Below, piece by piece: positions 37,557-49,342 of a stretch of 64,000 bases of DNA (its first letter is position 1; each line of letters starts with the position of its first letter). Under the pieces are notes generated by a model. The model saw nothing but the letters and a program-made list of their open reading frames with translations, ran no database searches and was not told the origin of the DNA. Both the position numbers and the translations under genes were made by a program. The stretch is from Chromera velia (Eukaryota > Sar > Chromeraceae), in contig JAHBMJ010002738.1 of assembly GCA_018398765.1 (NCBI GenBank), forward strand, positions 566-64,565, in the 5' to 3' direction.

Positions 37557-39369
37557 TGCGCGCGCGCGCGCGCCTGCGTCTGATGATGCAGCCGCCGACC
37601 TGAGGAGTCTGTGGTGCAGACACTTCGTGCACGAGTTCCGAGATGACCCCTGGGAAGTCCGTCTTCCATGCCTCCCTCGGGAATTCGGAGCAGCTCCTTT
37701 TCTCATGCAGGTCGCCAAGTCTTTCAGGGAGAGTGGAGCCATCCAATCAAAAGACGCCGGTGCTCTTCTTGCCTTTGCGTTCCGAAGGCAGGCCCACCAC
37801 TTAAAGTTTGTTCGTAACGAACGAGGGAGTCTCGTGGAGGCTTTGCAACAGAAAGAGAGAGCCCTGCGTCTGTTTGCACAGGTTCTCGGAGAACGATGGA
37901 CTCCTGAGGAGGCCGTGCAACGGAAGGAGATAGACCTGCATCTGTTTGCAGAGGACCCAGAGGACTCCCGGGTTCTCGGAGAAGAGTATCAGTTCAGTAG
38001 AGAAGGTAGCAATGAGGGAGGAGAAGAGGGAGAGGGATGGGGAGAGGGAGGAGGAGAGGCGGGAGAGGGGTCAGTGACTCAGAGGGAAGGGGGGCAGGTG
38101 GGGCAGGTGCAGGATGACAATGCAGCTGCAGATCTGAGATGTTCTTTCTGTGAGGGCATTTTCAGGCCCTGGCCCCTTTTCAGCATTGTCGACGTTTTCC
38201 GGGATAGTGTCTTTCTGATGCAGGTGGAAAGGTCTTACAGGGAGACGGGGGCAGTGACACCAGAGGATGCCGCTGCCCTTCTGGCTTTTGCGTTGAATTT
38301 TGAGCTCGGGCAAACAGAAGCCCGCAATTACGAGGAGGATTTGGAGAGACACGAGGAGATGATTCGATTGTTCGTGTTCCTTTTTGGAGAGAGGCACCGT
38401 CTGGTATCTGAAGCAAGAGATTCCAGAGTTTTCTGCAAATATTTGTATGCCATGGGGCTCGAGGAAGAAAACAAATTGGATGAGGCTGTGTTGTGCTACA
38501 AAGAGTTTTTGGAGATGTCATTGAGGGCGAAGGAATTGACGGGAGCCGGATGCCTCCAGCTCGCCGCAAATGATATCGCTCGGATACTTGAAGAAGAGGG
38601 ACGGCTCAAAGAGGCAGAGAAGGAGTGCGTGGAGATCCTGCAGATGTACGAAAACATCCCAGAGGATGAAACCAGAGAAACAGATTCTCCTCGCCCTCCT
38701 TGCAGAGAGCGGTTGGTAGGTGGCATGCTCTGCAGGGTGGCACACGTGCTTGAAAAGCAGGGAAAGGACGAAGACGCCATGGAGAGGTACAAAGAAGCCT
38801 TAATCCATTACAAAAAGTTGAGGGAGTGGTACAGAGAGATGGGGCCTAGATACAGAGGCCAAATTGTCGGGGATTATTGCTTTGATTTTAGGAATCACGG
38901 GGATTGCTTTGATTGTAGGAATCACGTTGAGACTGGCAAGATAGGCGATCCGATCCTCAAGATAGCCGAGCTACTAGAGAAGCAAAACAAGTTTGCGGAG
39001 GCGATGCAAAAGGACGAAGGGGCAAGGGGGGGCTGTAAAGGGAAATGCAAGGACCGGGAATTTTGCGATATTCTTGCGGAGATGGCGCGGTTGCTACGCC
39101 GGCACGGAAAGTTCGGGGAGGCGAGGGAGGAATGCGAAGGCAGGTTGAAGGAGTTGAAGTGTTTTTTTGAGAGTTTCCTTCATGTCGAATGCGTCAGGCA
39201 CCAAAAGGTTGCTGCCGTTCTTGCAAAGACAGCCGAAGTGCTTATTGAGGGGGGAGGCACGGTGACAGGCCTGGCCGGCTCGGCCGGAGCCTGTCGACAT
39301 AGCCGCGACTATATTGCAGCATACCGTGTGACAGGCTATATGCCGGGTTGTCGAGGATTTTTTTACTGA
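36123..39369 (+). CDS. TPR-repeat protein with a duplicated N-terminal module
   Basis: Two exons are clear: 36123-37155 and 37592-39369, joined in phase 1, about 936 residues. The first encodes an Ala/Arg-rich start, a 150-residue segment of unknown fold and an acidic Glu/Gly-rich linker. The second opens with a module AAADLRSLWC...FLMQVAKSFRESGA...ALLAFAF, repeated about 170 residues later as AAADLRCSFC...FLMQVERSYRETGA...ALLAFAL. Five or six helical repeats of the tetratricopeptide type follow, for example KLDEAVLCYKEFLEM, RLKEAEKECVEIL, DEDAMERYKEALIHYKKL and KFGEAREECEGRL, so it is probably a protein-interaction scaffold. Splicing restores AAADLR in both modules, which supports the join. 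The 5' end is unresolved: the frame opens after a stop without an ATG, so an upstream exon or a start near 36604 is needed. The last 30 residues are atypical. Confidence 0.7.
37485..37573. repeat. (TC)n(TG)n(GC)n tract in the TPR intron
   Basis: Pyrimidine tract followed by TG and GC alternation directly before the acceptor TGATGATGCAG. It may serve as a polypyrimidine tract. Confidence 0.9.
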
Positions 39370-40584
39370 CGCCTATTTATAGGCAGATGGCGATGGCGTA
39401 TGATGATGGTGATGAGTCAGGGACCTTAAAATGACCTTAAACCCCCACTTTCAATTTACTATTTCAAAATTGTTTCTGATGAGTTCCTGACCACATCTAG
39501 GACCACATATCAACTCTTAAGAACATTTTGATAAGCTAGCTTCCAATGTATGTCACAGTATGTGCCATTATGCAATTTACACTGATTACTACACAGTTAT
39601 AGGCTCAATAAGTTGGTATATCTAGTTGGCATATATGTTAAGTAGTCAGGTACTAGTTACTAGAGTAGTCGTATCTAGTTGTATTGAGAACGTTTAACAA
39701 AGTTGCTGGAGCTGCTGTTGGAAGCAATGAGGAAAACACTTGAGTATGCTATATTCTATATATTAAGCCGCTTAATTCAAGTTAATTACGACTCATACAG
39801 CACTTAAACAACCTAGTAAACAACACTAGCAGTGGTGCAATCATACTGGACTGCGACAATGTGAAAGTATTGTTCTAAAAGGAAACAGTATTTTGCGACC
39901 ATCTAGCTTTGAGCTAATTATTAAGACGGGGGGGGGATATGCGACTTACCGTTCCTCCTTTGCGCGTCTCGGGAAAAGAAACGTTCTTGGTTACTCTGAA
40001 AAGTGTGAAATAAACGTGTTCTTTCTCTCACTTAGTCTAAATCTCTTCTCTCAATTCTTTCTCTCCTTTTCACTCTTGCGTTTCAGTACTAAAAGTTATT
40101 TCGCTTTTAGCAGCCTTTTGCCCCTCTGCCAGATGGCCTCAGATTGGAACGAGAAAGCCATTCAGATAAAGGAAAAATGCCAGCGCAGTGATGCCGCATG
40201 TGTTTTTTCTTCAATTATAAACCGTTTACGGCACAGGCTAGACCTGTGCGGGCCGGCCAGGGAGGTCTGATGCGTCTAGGCGCTTTCCTTGGGAGCTGCA
40301 CATCGGACATTCGGCATTGGGGCGGGAGGCCAATCCTCTGGACATAAATCCTAATCCTAATCCTAATCGGGTCCCCCATAGCGGGTCGCATTGTTGCAAA
40401 TGAATATTCCATAATATTTGCATGACCCCTTGATCAATCATCAATAATCAACAAATAAGTTTTTGGTAGATTCATGCTAATTTATGCATATATACACCAT
40501 GCAATCTGAGCAACCTGAACACATTTATATTCGACGCGTGCACAACTACGTATGCAGTCTTTAAGGACAGTTTTTCTACTCTTC
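39370..40584. other. Spacer between convergent genes; AT-rich then mixed
   Basis: 39400-39890 is AT-rich with no frame of note. 40225-40410 is GC-rich with an ATCCTAATCCTAATCC run. No gene was recognised. Confidence 0.5.
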
Positions 40585-43521
40585 TTAAGAACAGTTTTTC
40601 CACTCGCGCAGCGGAATTGACTGGAACCCTCCCCCTCTTCTTTGCGGAACTTTGCAGGAGGGAATTTTGATGGGTTTCCCTTGAACCCCCACCTGTCCAT
40701 CATGTCCGTTTCCTTTGCGATGACGAAATGAGATTCCCTTGCCAGGAGCTTCTCGAAATCCGGTGTCCACTCTCGCGAACAGCATGGGGGGCGGTTCGAC
40801 TTCCCCCTCTTCCTCTTCTTCAGTATTCGGCAGCCCTCTCTCCTCCGCCTCCACCGCTGCCGCTTCAAATGCGCGGTCGACAAAGAAGAAGGGCTCCTCT
40901 GGGTCCTCAGAGAGGGAGGCTGCACGTCTAGAAGCCAGATGGATAGGCATGCCTCGACGGAGACCTGAGACCCGCACCCGACTGCCCATTTCCCCTACAG
41001 CACGTGTGTGCTCATCCTCATACCGCCTCCAGGTCCCTGCATGCAGATGGGAAGGATCTGTCTGACCCTCCCACTCTAAAGCTGTGGCACGACGGATGGC
41101 CTCGAGGACACCCTGGGAGGATCTCAGGGGGGGGTTCGTTTTTGCCTTTTTTGGCTTTGCCTTGGAGGAAACTGCTACGGGAACATCTGTGCGAGCAGAG
41201 ACGGCCACTCCCCCCGCCCTCTTCCCTGTTGGAGCTCTGGACGCTTCTCTGTCAACTCTACCCCCTCTGTTCACACACCCCTGTCTGTTCCCTGAGTGCC
41301 CCTTTGAGGCCACTCCACGGGCATGGCAAAGAGACCGGCTCTCTTGGGTGCGGGTCTCTCTGTGGGATCGGGAGGTCGTCAGAACGGGAGAGGGAGGGAA
41401 GAGAAGGGGCTTCCGAACGCCGTGAGTGACTCTGGTATTGGACTCAGCTGGGCGTTTTCTCTGCTCACCTGACGCTGCTGCTGTCTGTCTAGCCCCTGCA
41501 GAAGTCAAACCTCTTTCTTTCCGACTGCCCTCGATTGATGTGACCTCTTGCCCTGTCCTTCCACGCAGACGGGTTCTCGCTTTCAATTTCGATACCGTTC
41601 TTTCGGCTTCGGCAAAATCACCCAGTCCCTCCTCTCTTTCCCCCTTTCTGCCTGAATCTGCAGACAACTTCTGCCTCCCTCTCTGCCTCTGTCCCCCCAA
41701 CGAACGTGTCAAAAGTGACACTTGCGGGGCGGGGGACGGATATGGAGAGGGGTCCGTGTAGAAGGCAAAGGGCTGATTGGTCACTCGAGGGGACTGTCTC
41801 GAAATTCCATTACCCTGCAATGAAGTCGGTCTGGGAGAGTGTCGGCTCTCTTCGGTGCCCAGGCGTCTCTCTTCTGGGCTTTTTCTCTTGCTTCTATTTA
41901 ACTTGCGCTCTCCATTTTGTCTTGTCAAAGAGAAACCTGTCACGGGTGGAGAAGGTGAACCTCTCCCTCTTGAAGACGGAGCACAGGGCGAGACACGGAT
42001 CCGTCTTGAAGCCTGAATTCTCTTCCCCGCCCTTTGCCTGGATTGTCTGAGTGCGACAGAAGACACTCGAGGAAGGGCAGCCGAGGGATTCGGCATGCTC
42101 GGCTCTGCCTCTCCATCCGTCTCCTCCCACCCTACAGAAAGGGAGAGGGGGGACAAAGGGGAGCGACGCCGGCGGCCAGAGGCAAGAGGGGAGCGAGACA
42201 GACCACCCACAGGGCGACCTGCAGTATTCATAAACATCTCTTCCTTCCCCTCTCCCTGTCCGTCTCTCTGTGCTGACAGCACCTGCCTGGACTCTTCCAG
42301 GGAAGCAGGGTCTTCCTTTTCCTTTAGGGGGGGGATACTTTCATGCTTCCTCGCGAACTCCCATGCCTCCCTTTCCATCTCGTCCCTTTCCCTCTGTTCG
42401 AGCAGAGCACGCTGCGTCTCAAGACGACCCCGCAGAAGACGAATGGCAGGGTCCTGAGACTCTGTAAGGGAGGGGGGGGAAAGGGAAAGGGGATGACAAC
42501 GGAGACGGGAAACTTTGAGTGCCAGGGAAAATGAGGAGACGGGAGGATCGACACCACCTGAAGCAAGGGGGGGAGGGGATGTGGGGGCATCACGAGGATA
42601 GACAGACGCAGACAAGGGGCTGACCCTCAGTCCGCTTTCATCTTTTCTGCTTTTGGCGTCTCGACCTGGAGAACGATTCGAGAGAGGAGCACGCTTAGAA
42701 GTGAGGTCATCGAACGGAAAGTTTAACACAGAGTCATGTTCTTTCTTTGTTTGTCTGGTTTCTACCTCACTAGTTCTCTGCTCTTTCAAATTTTCCTGAA
42801 GTGCCGTCGCAATTCGTAAACGTGACTCAAGGATGGATGTCTCTGCTGCCTTCCTGCTGAGAGAATTTGGGTGCGGCTGACAAGAAAGAGAGCTGCTGCC
42901 CTCTACTCTCCCACTGCTGCCCCCTCTACCCTGGCTGAGTGCAGCCAATCCAGCTGCTGCAGCCCCCTCCCAGTCGTCGCACTCTTCCTCCAACGACCGC
43001 CACATCTCCGCTTCCCGTCTCCGGGCGTCCTTTACGGACTCCACCGCAGCCTTGATCTCGGCCACCAAACGCGGCACGGAGCTGGGAGCACTGTGCCTTT
43101 CGCTTTCTTTTGCTCTTTCGCTTCTCACGGGCACTGAATCAGGCAGACGGGTGCCGTGCAAGCAGTCGTGCCTGAAATCTTTGAGAAGAGCCTGGCAACG
43201 GGAATCTTGGAGTTTCAGGCGGCACTCTAGAGAGGGGGGAGGAGACCGGGGAAGAGGACTTTGTACAGTGAAGTCTGAAATGTGCGGGGCCAAAGTTGGG
43301 GGGGCCTGGCAAGGAAGGTGCACTCCACCATAGTCTGGAATTTCCCCCATTCTCCGTCCAGGGAAGAGCTCAGACTCCAGTGCTGTCTTCATGCTCAGCA
43401 GGGATCCTGCATGTGCCTGGACTGAAGGGGCAACTCGACGCACCTGCAAGTCGGCGGCAGCAAAAGATCCGCTCGGACCGTACCGACTCATTTTGTGCTC
43501 TTCCGAGCACCGACACTTCAC
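40585..43521 (-). CDS. Hypothetical Arg/Ser/Pro-rich protein, 978 codons
   Basis: One uninterrupted frame of 978 codons in GC-rich sequence, far longer than chance, so I take it as coding. No family was recognised. The sequence is highly charged and disordered, with many Ser, Arg, Pro and Gly. Short helical stretches (VAEIKAAVESVKDARRREAE; RGRLETQRALLEQRERDEME) could form coiled coils. Start choices are 43521 or the ATG at 43491. GACTTGCAG followed by GTGCGT near 43445 looks like a donor, so the true first exon might end there. It is transcribed divergently from chlorophyll synthase across a GC-rich spacer of about 640 bases. It could be cytoskeletal or structural, but nothing in the sequence decides. 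Confidence 0.6.
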   Translation of the reverse strand: MKCRCSEEHKMSRYGPSGSFAAADLQVRRVAPSVQAHAGSLLSMKTALESELFPGRRMGEIPDYGGVHLPCQAPPTLAPHISDFTVQSPLPRSPPPSLECRLKLQDSRCQALLKDFRHDCLHGTRLPDSVPVRSERAKESERHSAPSSVPRLVAEIKAAVESVKDARRREAEMWRSLEEECDDWEGAAAAGLAALSQGRGGSSGRVEGSSSLSCQPHPNSLSRKAAETSILESRLRIATALQENLKEQRTSEVETRQTKKEHDSVLNFPFDDLTSKRAPLSNRSPGRDAKSRKDESGLRVSPLSASVYPRDAPTSPPPLASGGVDPPVSSFSLALKVSRLRCHPLSLSPPSLTESQDPAIRLLRGRLETQRALLEQRERDEMEREAWEFARKHESIPPLKEKEDPASLEESRQVLSAQRDGQGEGKEEMFMNTAGRPVGGLSRSPLASGRRRRSPLSPLSLSVGWEETDGEAEPSMPNPSAALPRVSSVALRQSRQRAGKRIQASRRIRVSPCAPSSRGRGSPSPPVTGFSLTRQNGERKLNRSKRKSPEERRLGTEESRHSPRPTSLQGNGISRQSPRVTNQPFAFYTDPSPYPSPAPQVSLLTRSLGGQRQRGRQKLSADSGRKGEREEGLGDFAEAERTVSKLKARTRLRGRTGQEVTSIEGSRKERGLTSAGARQTAAASGEQRKRPAESNTRVTHGVRKPLLFPPSPVLTTSRSHRETRTQESRSLCHARGVASKGHSGNRQGCVNRGGRVDREASRAPTGKRAGGVAVSARTDVPVAVSSKAKPKKAKTNPPLRSSQGVLEAIRRATALEWEGQTDPSHLHAGTWRRYEDEHTRAVGEMGSRVRVSGLRRGMPIHLASRRAASLSEDPEEPFFFVDRAFEAAAVEAEERGLPNTEEEEEGEVEPPPMLFARVDTGFREAPGKGISFRHRKGNGHDGQVGVQGKPIKIPSCKVPQRRGGGFQSIPLREWKNCS

Positions 43522-43839
43522 TATCCGTTCAAGTCTCTGTGGAAGTTTTTGCAGACAGTGGAGCTCCTGCAGGGTGGAGCACTCTTAACAGTGACAATGC
43601 AGTGATCCGAAAAGGGGGGTCAACGCGTCACGAGACGTCCTCACGAAGAAGATGCACAATGGAGGAAGAATTACGAGTGAAAAAATGTGCAGGCTGGCTG
43701 GGCGTCGAGCACAGACCGACAAACCCTCGGCAGACTGTCAATTTATGTCAAACAATGTCAGATGCGGTGAAGAATCACGTACGTATGTACTCATGTTCAA
43801 TGACTGACTAACTGTCACATACGGTCTCGGGCAGTCAAT

Positions 43840-43990
43840 CTGATCGACGCGTCCGGGCAACACATTGTTGATCGAGGCGCTGTGGCGGCGCGCCCGGCGC
43901 GCCCACATACTGCATGAGCCGCGCGCGCCCTGCATGCGCATATGATCGATGAGCTACCTCGCGTCGTCGCCGCATTCGATGGGGCCACGT
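43840..43990. promoter_or_regulatory. Divergent GC-rich promoter island
   Basis: CG-dense sequence (GGCGGCGCGCCCGGCGCGCC, GCCGCGCGCGCCC) with CTGCATGCGCAT, between the minus-strand gene starting near 43521 and chlorophyll synthase starting at 44159. Position and composition suggest a shared promoter. Confidence 0.5.
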
Positions 43991-44158
43991 GCGTCCCAAG
44001 AGCCAGACTGCATGTCCTTTTCGATCCTTTCATCACTCCGTGGCAATCTGCGCATCGACAGTGTCACTTGATCCTGTTCAGACAAAAGAATTGTATCTGT
44101 TCTTCCTTGGGGTGCAGAGACGGGGGCGCGTTCCAAAGTAAGTTTCAGTCCTCCTACG

Positions 44159-47100
44159 ATGGTCGCCCTCAGATGTGCCCTCGTGGCAGCCACCTTGTGT
44201 GGCACTTCCTCGGCTTTCACGCCCGTTGGACTGAAGGGAAGTGGACTCAAAAGCTTGCGGCGCCCCTCTGTAAGTAAAGAGCCTTCCAGCTCAGTAGAAA
44301 CCCTTTTGACAGCGGCCCCTCCCAAGGAGAAGGTAAAGGAGACGGGAAAGATGGTCGCTGGGAAGGAGTCTGACTCCTCTATCAGACAGATCCTGGGGGT
44401 CCGAGGGGCAGGAGACACAGAGGACCTGTGGAAGATCAGGTTAGCAGGAGAGACGCCCAAGCAAACACACGCTCTACCTACAGCCTTCACTCTCCCCCAG
44501 AGACATGTATGTGTTCAAATTGCAAAGACCGAGTTCCCGTCTCCTGGGTCTTGTCTCTCTCTTGCACCGGCACTCCATCAATGCGTGTGTGCAGAGTCCA
44601 ACTGATGAAGCCGGTCACATGGATTCCCCTCATCTGGGGTGTTGTGTGTGGAGCTGCGGCCTCTGGAAACTATCACACGTAAGCAGACTGCATACTTGGC
44701 ATCTTCATCAGGGAGGGAAAGAAGGGAGGAGAGCGGCAGTAAAGGAGGGCGTCTTCTCGTGTCTAAACGTGAGAAACCCCTTCCGCTGGCATTTAGAATT
44801 CCTGCTCTTGCAGTTTTTTTCCTGATTCCTCGGCGCCTCTCATTTTCTCTTTCCCTAACCCCCTGCCCTTCACTTGAAAACAATAGCCCCCGCATGCTTG
44901 ACACCTCCCCCCCCGTACGCAGGTTTAACCCTTTCGACCCCTCCGCTGTCCCTGCGGGGCTTGCCTTTGAGGATTTTCTGAAGTCCTTCGCTTGCATGAT
45001 CCTGGCAGGGCCCCTCCTGACGGGGTTCACTCAAACCATCAACGATTGGTCGGTCGGTTGCTTGACTGTCGGTTGGTTGGGCCGGCTGATCGGTCTGTCG
45101 ATGATTGGATAGACGGAAACAGCAGCAAGCAGGCGGCCGCGAAGCAAGCTGTGTTTTTCTTCCCCTGTATATGCCTACTTACGTTGCCAGTGTAGCTCGC
45201 CCTTCTGGCTGTCTGAGCGTCTTGCTCGCTACAATCTGAGTGTAGCCGTCTAAAGTTGTGGAGCTTCGCTTCCTACTTGGTCTGCTCTTCTTTGTTTCAT
45301 TCCCTGCGTGGATGGCTCTCTGCCCTCATGTGTGTATGTGATCAGGTATGACAGAGAGATTGACGCGATCAACGAGCCCTACAGGCCCATTCCCTCCGGA
45401 AGAATCTCGGAGGATGAGGTCAAGCAGCAGGTCGGTCTGTCAGTTCAGAAGGGGGGGGGCAGGGGGGGCACAAGGAGGCAGGCTGGAAAGATCACTTATT
45501 TCTGTTTCCGCCTGGAGATGGCTGAGTGCAAGGAGGCGGACTAGGTGTCATCAGCCTCTGCCTCTTTTTCATCTTCTTTTTGTTGCGGTGGACACAGAAA
45601 GGAATGGAATCCCGGAAAGACAGACCAACAAATATGACTGTTTGCTTGGATACCTGGATGATCCAAGTGATGAGTGAGTGAATGGTTGGATGAGTGAATG
45701 CAGATCTGGGGTCTTCTCCTTGCTGGCCTGGCTCTCGCTTACGGTCTGGACCAGTGGGCAGGTCACGAGAGGCCGGACATCTTCCTGCTGTCTCTGTTTG
45801 GATCTGGGGTCTCCTACATCTACTCTGCACCTCCTCTCAAGTCAGCAGTCTGTGCGTATGTAGGCCTCTCCACCACTTCATGCATCTGTTCGTATCTGTC
45901 TGTATGTCTACATGTGAGCAAAAAAAGTGCGTTATATGTCTGTCTGTCCGAGAGGGAGAAAACTATTCAAGGAGACAGGAAGCGTGGCGAGGTGATGAGA
46001 GAGAAGGTGGCACATCTTCCAGTCTCCTCTCTGTTCCGTTGTCTGTCTACACCGATATTCTGCTTCAGTCTCTTCTGATTCGTCCTGGCAAAAACTTAGT
46101 TCGCCATGATATTCAGTGGGTCTCATCAGTTGTTGTCACATCTCCTGAGCCCTTGTTTGCGGTATTTGTTTCTTGTCAGCTGGTAGGGATTTCGTGCTCA
46201 GAAGAGAGTGAAGCACGAGCTGGTCGGACTCTTCGTTTGTGATTTACAGACAGTGTAACTTCTACTTTCTCTGTGTCTCTGTTCTCTTCAGGCTGAAGCA
46301 GAGCGGGTGGATCGGCAACTACGCCCTTGGGTCCTCTTACATCTCTCTTCCGTGGTGGTGTGGCCAGGTCAGCCAGGAAGGAAGACAGTTTTCCTCTATT
46401 GAGAGATCAGTTTGTTGTCGCTCTTTTTGATCCGAAGCATGGATCAAGAAGGACAAAGAAAGATCTGCCCTCTGTGCGGACACTGTGGGGGGAACTTTCA
46501 TGCATGCTCCGTCCCAGCGCAACCTTCCACGATCGAGTAGAGGGCTGGGGTTCGAATCAGCGGAGCACATCCTTCCTCCCCCCAAACCTTGCGTGCCTGC
46601 AGCTGATGTTCGGATCTCTGAACTGGCAGACTGTCGTTCTCACCCTTCTCTATAGGTGCGTGTGTGCATGGGCCTGATAGGCAGAAGAGAGGGACGTGGT
46701 TGTGGGGAGGCTGATTCCGATTCCGTGAGCCAGCAGTCTCGTGGTATGTCCGATGTCTGCTCTTCTTGTGATAGGAAGGCCCTTCGTTCGGTCCTGCTGG
46801 CCTTTCTCCGTCTTCTCTTTTTACAGAAAGTGTGTGCGCGTTTTGATTGTGTCGGTGACTTTTTTGGGATATTTGCGCTTACTTGTTTTGGCCGAGTGTG
46901 TGATTTTTCCCGTGTTCTACATCAATCTTGGTCTTTGCGTGCAGTATCGCTGGTGTGGGTATCGCTACTGTGAACGACTTCAAATCTGTGGAGGGCGACA
47001 GAGCCTTGGGTAGGTCTGGTTTGTCTTTCGGGTTATCTTTTCCCCTCCTCCCTTTCTCCCTGTTGTGCTTTTCTGCCAAGAGACTGGCGTAGTCAGAAGT

Positions 47101-48151
47101 GCTGAGTCGGGGTAGGAGAGAAAAGCGAGGAGGAAAGGGAAGGGAAGGGAAGGGAAAAGAAGGGAAGAAGGCTGCAGATGCTCATTCATTGTTGGTGTGA
47201 TCGAAATGCAGTTTGCTCCTCCCTCGGGTGCCGTTGAAGAAAGCATGGCTTCGTCTGCTGCCTGCCTGCCCGCTTGCATGGCCACCTGCACGTTTTGCAG
47301 CACAGAGATTTCGCTTCTTTCGTTTCTCTCTCACTCTCCTCTCCTCAAATCGTTAACCTTGCAGGGCTCCATTCTCTCCCGGTGGCGTTCGGCATTGACC
47401 GTGCGAAGTGGATTGCTGCTGGATTGATTGACGTCACACAGCTGGGAGTGGCTGCGTACATTGCCTCTTTGGGAGAGGACCTCTACGCAGGCATCTTGTT
47501 GGGTCTGATCATCCCCCAGATGATCCTCCAAAAAATGTAAGTCCGTGCGTGCGTGCGTCAAGCAGGGGGTGTTCGTTCGCTGCATTCGTTCGAGTAGTCT
47601 GACGTGAACGTTGGCTTCCTCCCTCAACCTTCCTCTCTCGTTTGATCAGTTCCTTCATTCCGCGCTCTCAATCTATTCAGCTGAGTCTGCGTCTGTCCTT
47701 TTTATGGCTGATTCATTCCCCCCTCTCCCCTCTCAGGTACCTCCTGGAAGACCCTGTGGAGTATGATGTGAAGTATCAGGTTTGTCTGTCTGTCTGGATC
47801 TCTCTGTCTATATGTTGTTTTGCTTTCCATTCATCCATCTCTCTACGGAGCCTCCGTGGAGGAGCGTTTCGTTTCATGGCTGTTGTGAGTGGTTGGACTT
47901 GACCTGTGTTTGTTTCTCTCTTTCTTATTCTCTTTCTGAGCTCTCTTGTTTGTTGCCTCGATGGTCGAATAGAAGAATCTGTGCACTCATTTTCCCTGGC
48001 GTTGTCCTTTTTTTCCTAGCTCTCGTGGGGCCTCGCTTTTGTTGACGATTCTTTTCATCTTCCTTCCTTCTTCCTGCAGGCAAGCGCCCAGCCTTTCTTG
48101 GTGTTTGGAATTCTCACAACCGCGCTGGCATGCGGAAGCCACTTTGGGTAG
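44159..48151 (+). CDS. CHLG: Chlorophyll synthase (chlorophyllide a prenyltransferase), plastid-targeted
   Basis: Attaches a phytyl or geranylgeranyl tail to chlorophyllide a in the plastid membrane, the last step of chlorophyll a synthesis. Eleven exons join in phase: 44159-44439, 44595-44678, 44923-45048, 45346-45430, 45704-45840, 46292-46367, 46603-46655, 46945-47009, 47365-47536, 47737-47779 and 48080-48151, giving 397 residues. The UbiA-family aspartate motifs are NDWYDREID (162-170) and NDFKSVEGDR (291-300). KPVTWIPLIWGVVCGAAASG and PLKLKQSGWIGNYALGSSYI are typical of ChlG rather than bacteriochlorophyll synthase. Several hydrophobic segments fit the multi-pass fold. The N-terminus (MVALRCALVAATLCGTSSAF) reads as a signal peptide ending SSA-F at 17-20, followed by a Lys/Arg/Ser-rich stretch. 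That is the bipartite leader of complex red-lineage plastids, and it supports the start chosen. Confidence 0.96.
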
Positions 48152-49262
48152 AGCGCGTTAAGGAAATTCAGGAAGGAGGAGTGATCTAGAGCTCGAGAAC
48201 TGAGCGAACCTCCCAGTTGATTGGTGGTCGTTAGCCCATGCAGGTGAAGAGCCAGAGGAAAGGAGAAAGGGGCCTTGTGTGATGCCGAATGGTGATGCAT
48301 AGCTGCTGCTCGAATGCATAGTGCAGTGCAATGCATTGCGCTGAGTAGTCAGTCATTGGGTAGTAATCGACTGAGGCAGAGAGTGCATGTGCGTCACTTC
48401 AGGTGTTTGCATGAGCATCGCGATCTCTGCAGCAGGAAATAAGTTCATGGTTGCATGCTTGTGTGGGTACAATGAAGAATCAATCATGTTGTGTCCGCTT
48501 TTTTAAAGTCGTCCTCGAAGTTCGATCAGCAGCAGAAATCGCATTTCGAGGGCATCCTTTTACACTGTCTGCGTGTATCCAGGGCATGTGTCCGATTGCG
48601 TTGTTTGGTGACCTTTCATAATAAATGTTTCGCGTCTGCATGCATGCGGTGCGTCTTTTTTGGTCTCTTCCGGACTGAAAGCATTCTCGAGATATGAATG
48701 CGTTGCATCACAAGATTCTTGTCGAGTCTTACAGTCCGATTCTTGAAGTTACTGGCTTCAGCTGATTCCCAGTTTATTCAAACTTAGACCTGAACCAATT
48801 GAACCTTTGATCGATTTGTTTCAAAGCATATCTGATTTATCATAATCTAAAAAAATGAATACGTATGTCGGTACTGTCCGCATATACATGTCAACTAATG
48901 TTATTATGTTATCTTATATTTATTCAGCCCCTGCCTCTCTAGCCAAGCAAATATAACCCTGCTTACATAATATCAATATTTAAGCTTTAGACTAATACTA
49001 GGACTATAAACTAGTAGGCCACCGGGGAGTAAGTCTTAGATTGATCCCTAAGATCATCCTTTTACATAGTTTTTTATAACTTATGCTAGCAGCTAACTAA
49101 GCAGCTAACTTGCAGTGGAGAGTTACATTCTTATCCATTTTAGGTTACGTTTCTTTTACTGATAAAAATTTTTATTTAAAATGCCTAAAACTTAATGCCA
49201 AATGTTTTTCAGTTAATTTCAGTCCAGTAGTAGTTACTGTTTTAAAAGTTAAAAAATATAAT
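48152..49262. other. 3' flank of chlorophyll synthase, AT-rich from about 48750
   Basis: 48150-48700 presumably holds the 3' untranslated region, with an AATAAA-type word at 48619-48624 (CATAATAAATG). 48750-49260 is AT-rich without a gene. Confidence 0.5.
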
Positions 49263-49342
49263 CCCTGCTAGCTCTGGCGACAGATAGATATAGCGGGAAG
49301 GCCCTAGGGCGGAACATATCAATCAATCAATCAATCAATCAA
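49263..49342 (+). mobile_element. LINE 3'-end fragment with (ATCA)n tail
   Basis: CTGCTAGCTCTGGC, ACAGATAGA, ATAGCGGGAAGGCC and GGAACATATC followed by ATCA units match the 3' end of the LINE at 56850-56937. Only about 80 bases remain, so this is an extreme 5' truncation, as is common for LINEs. Confidence 0.8.

Noticed and set aside
40350-40370. Telomere-like CCTAAT repeats
   Set aside because: Only three units in an internal position; too short to call an interstitial telomere tract.
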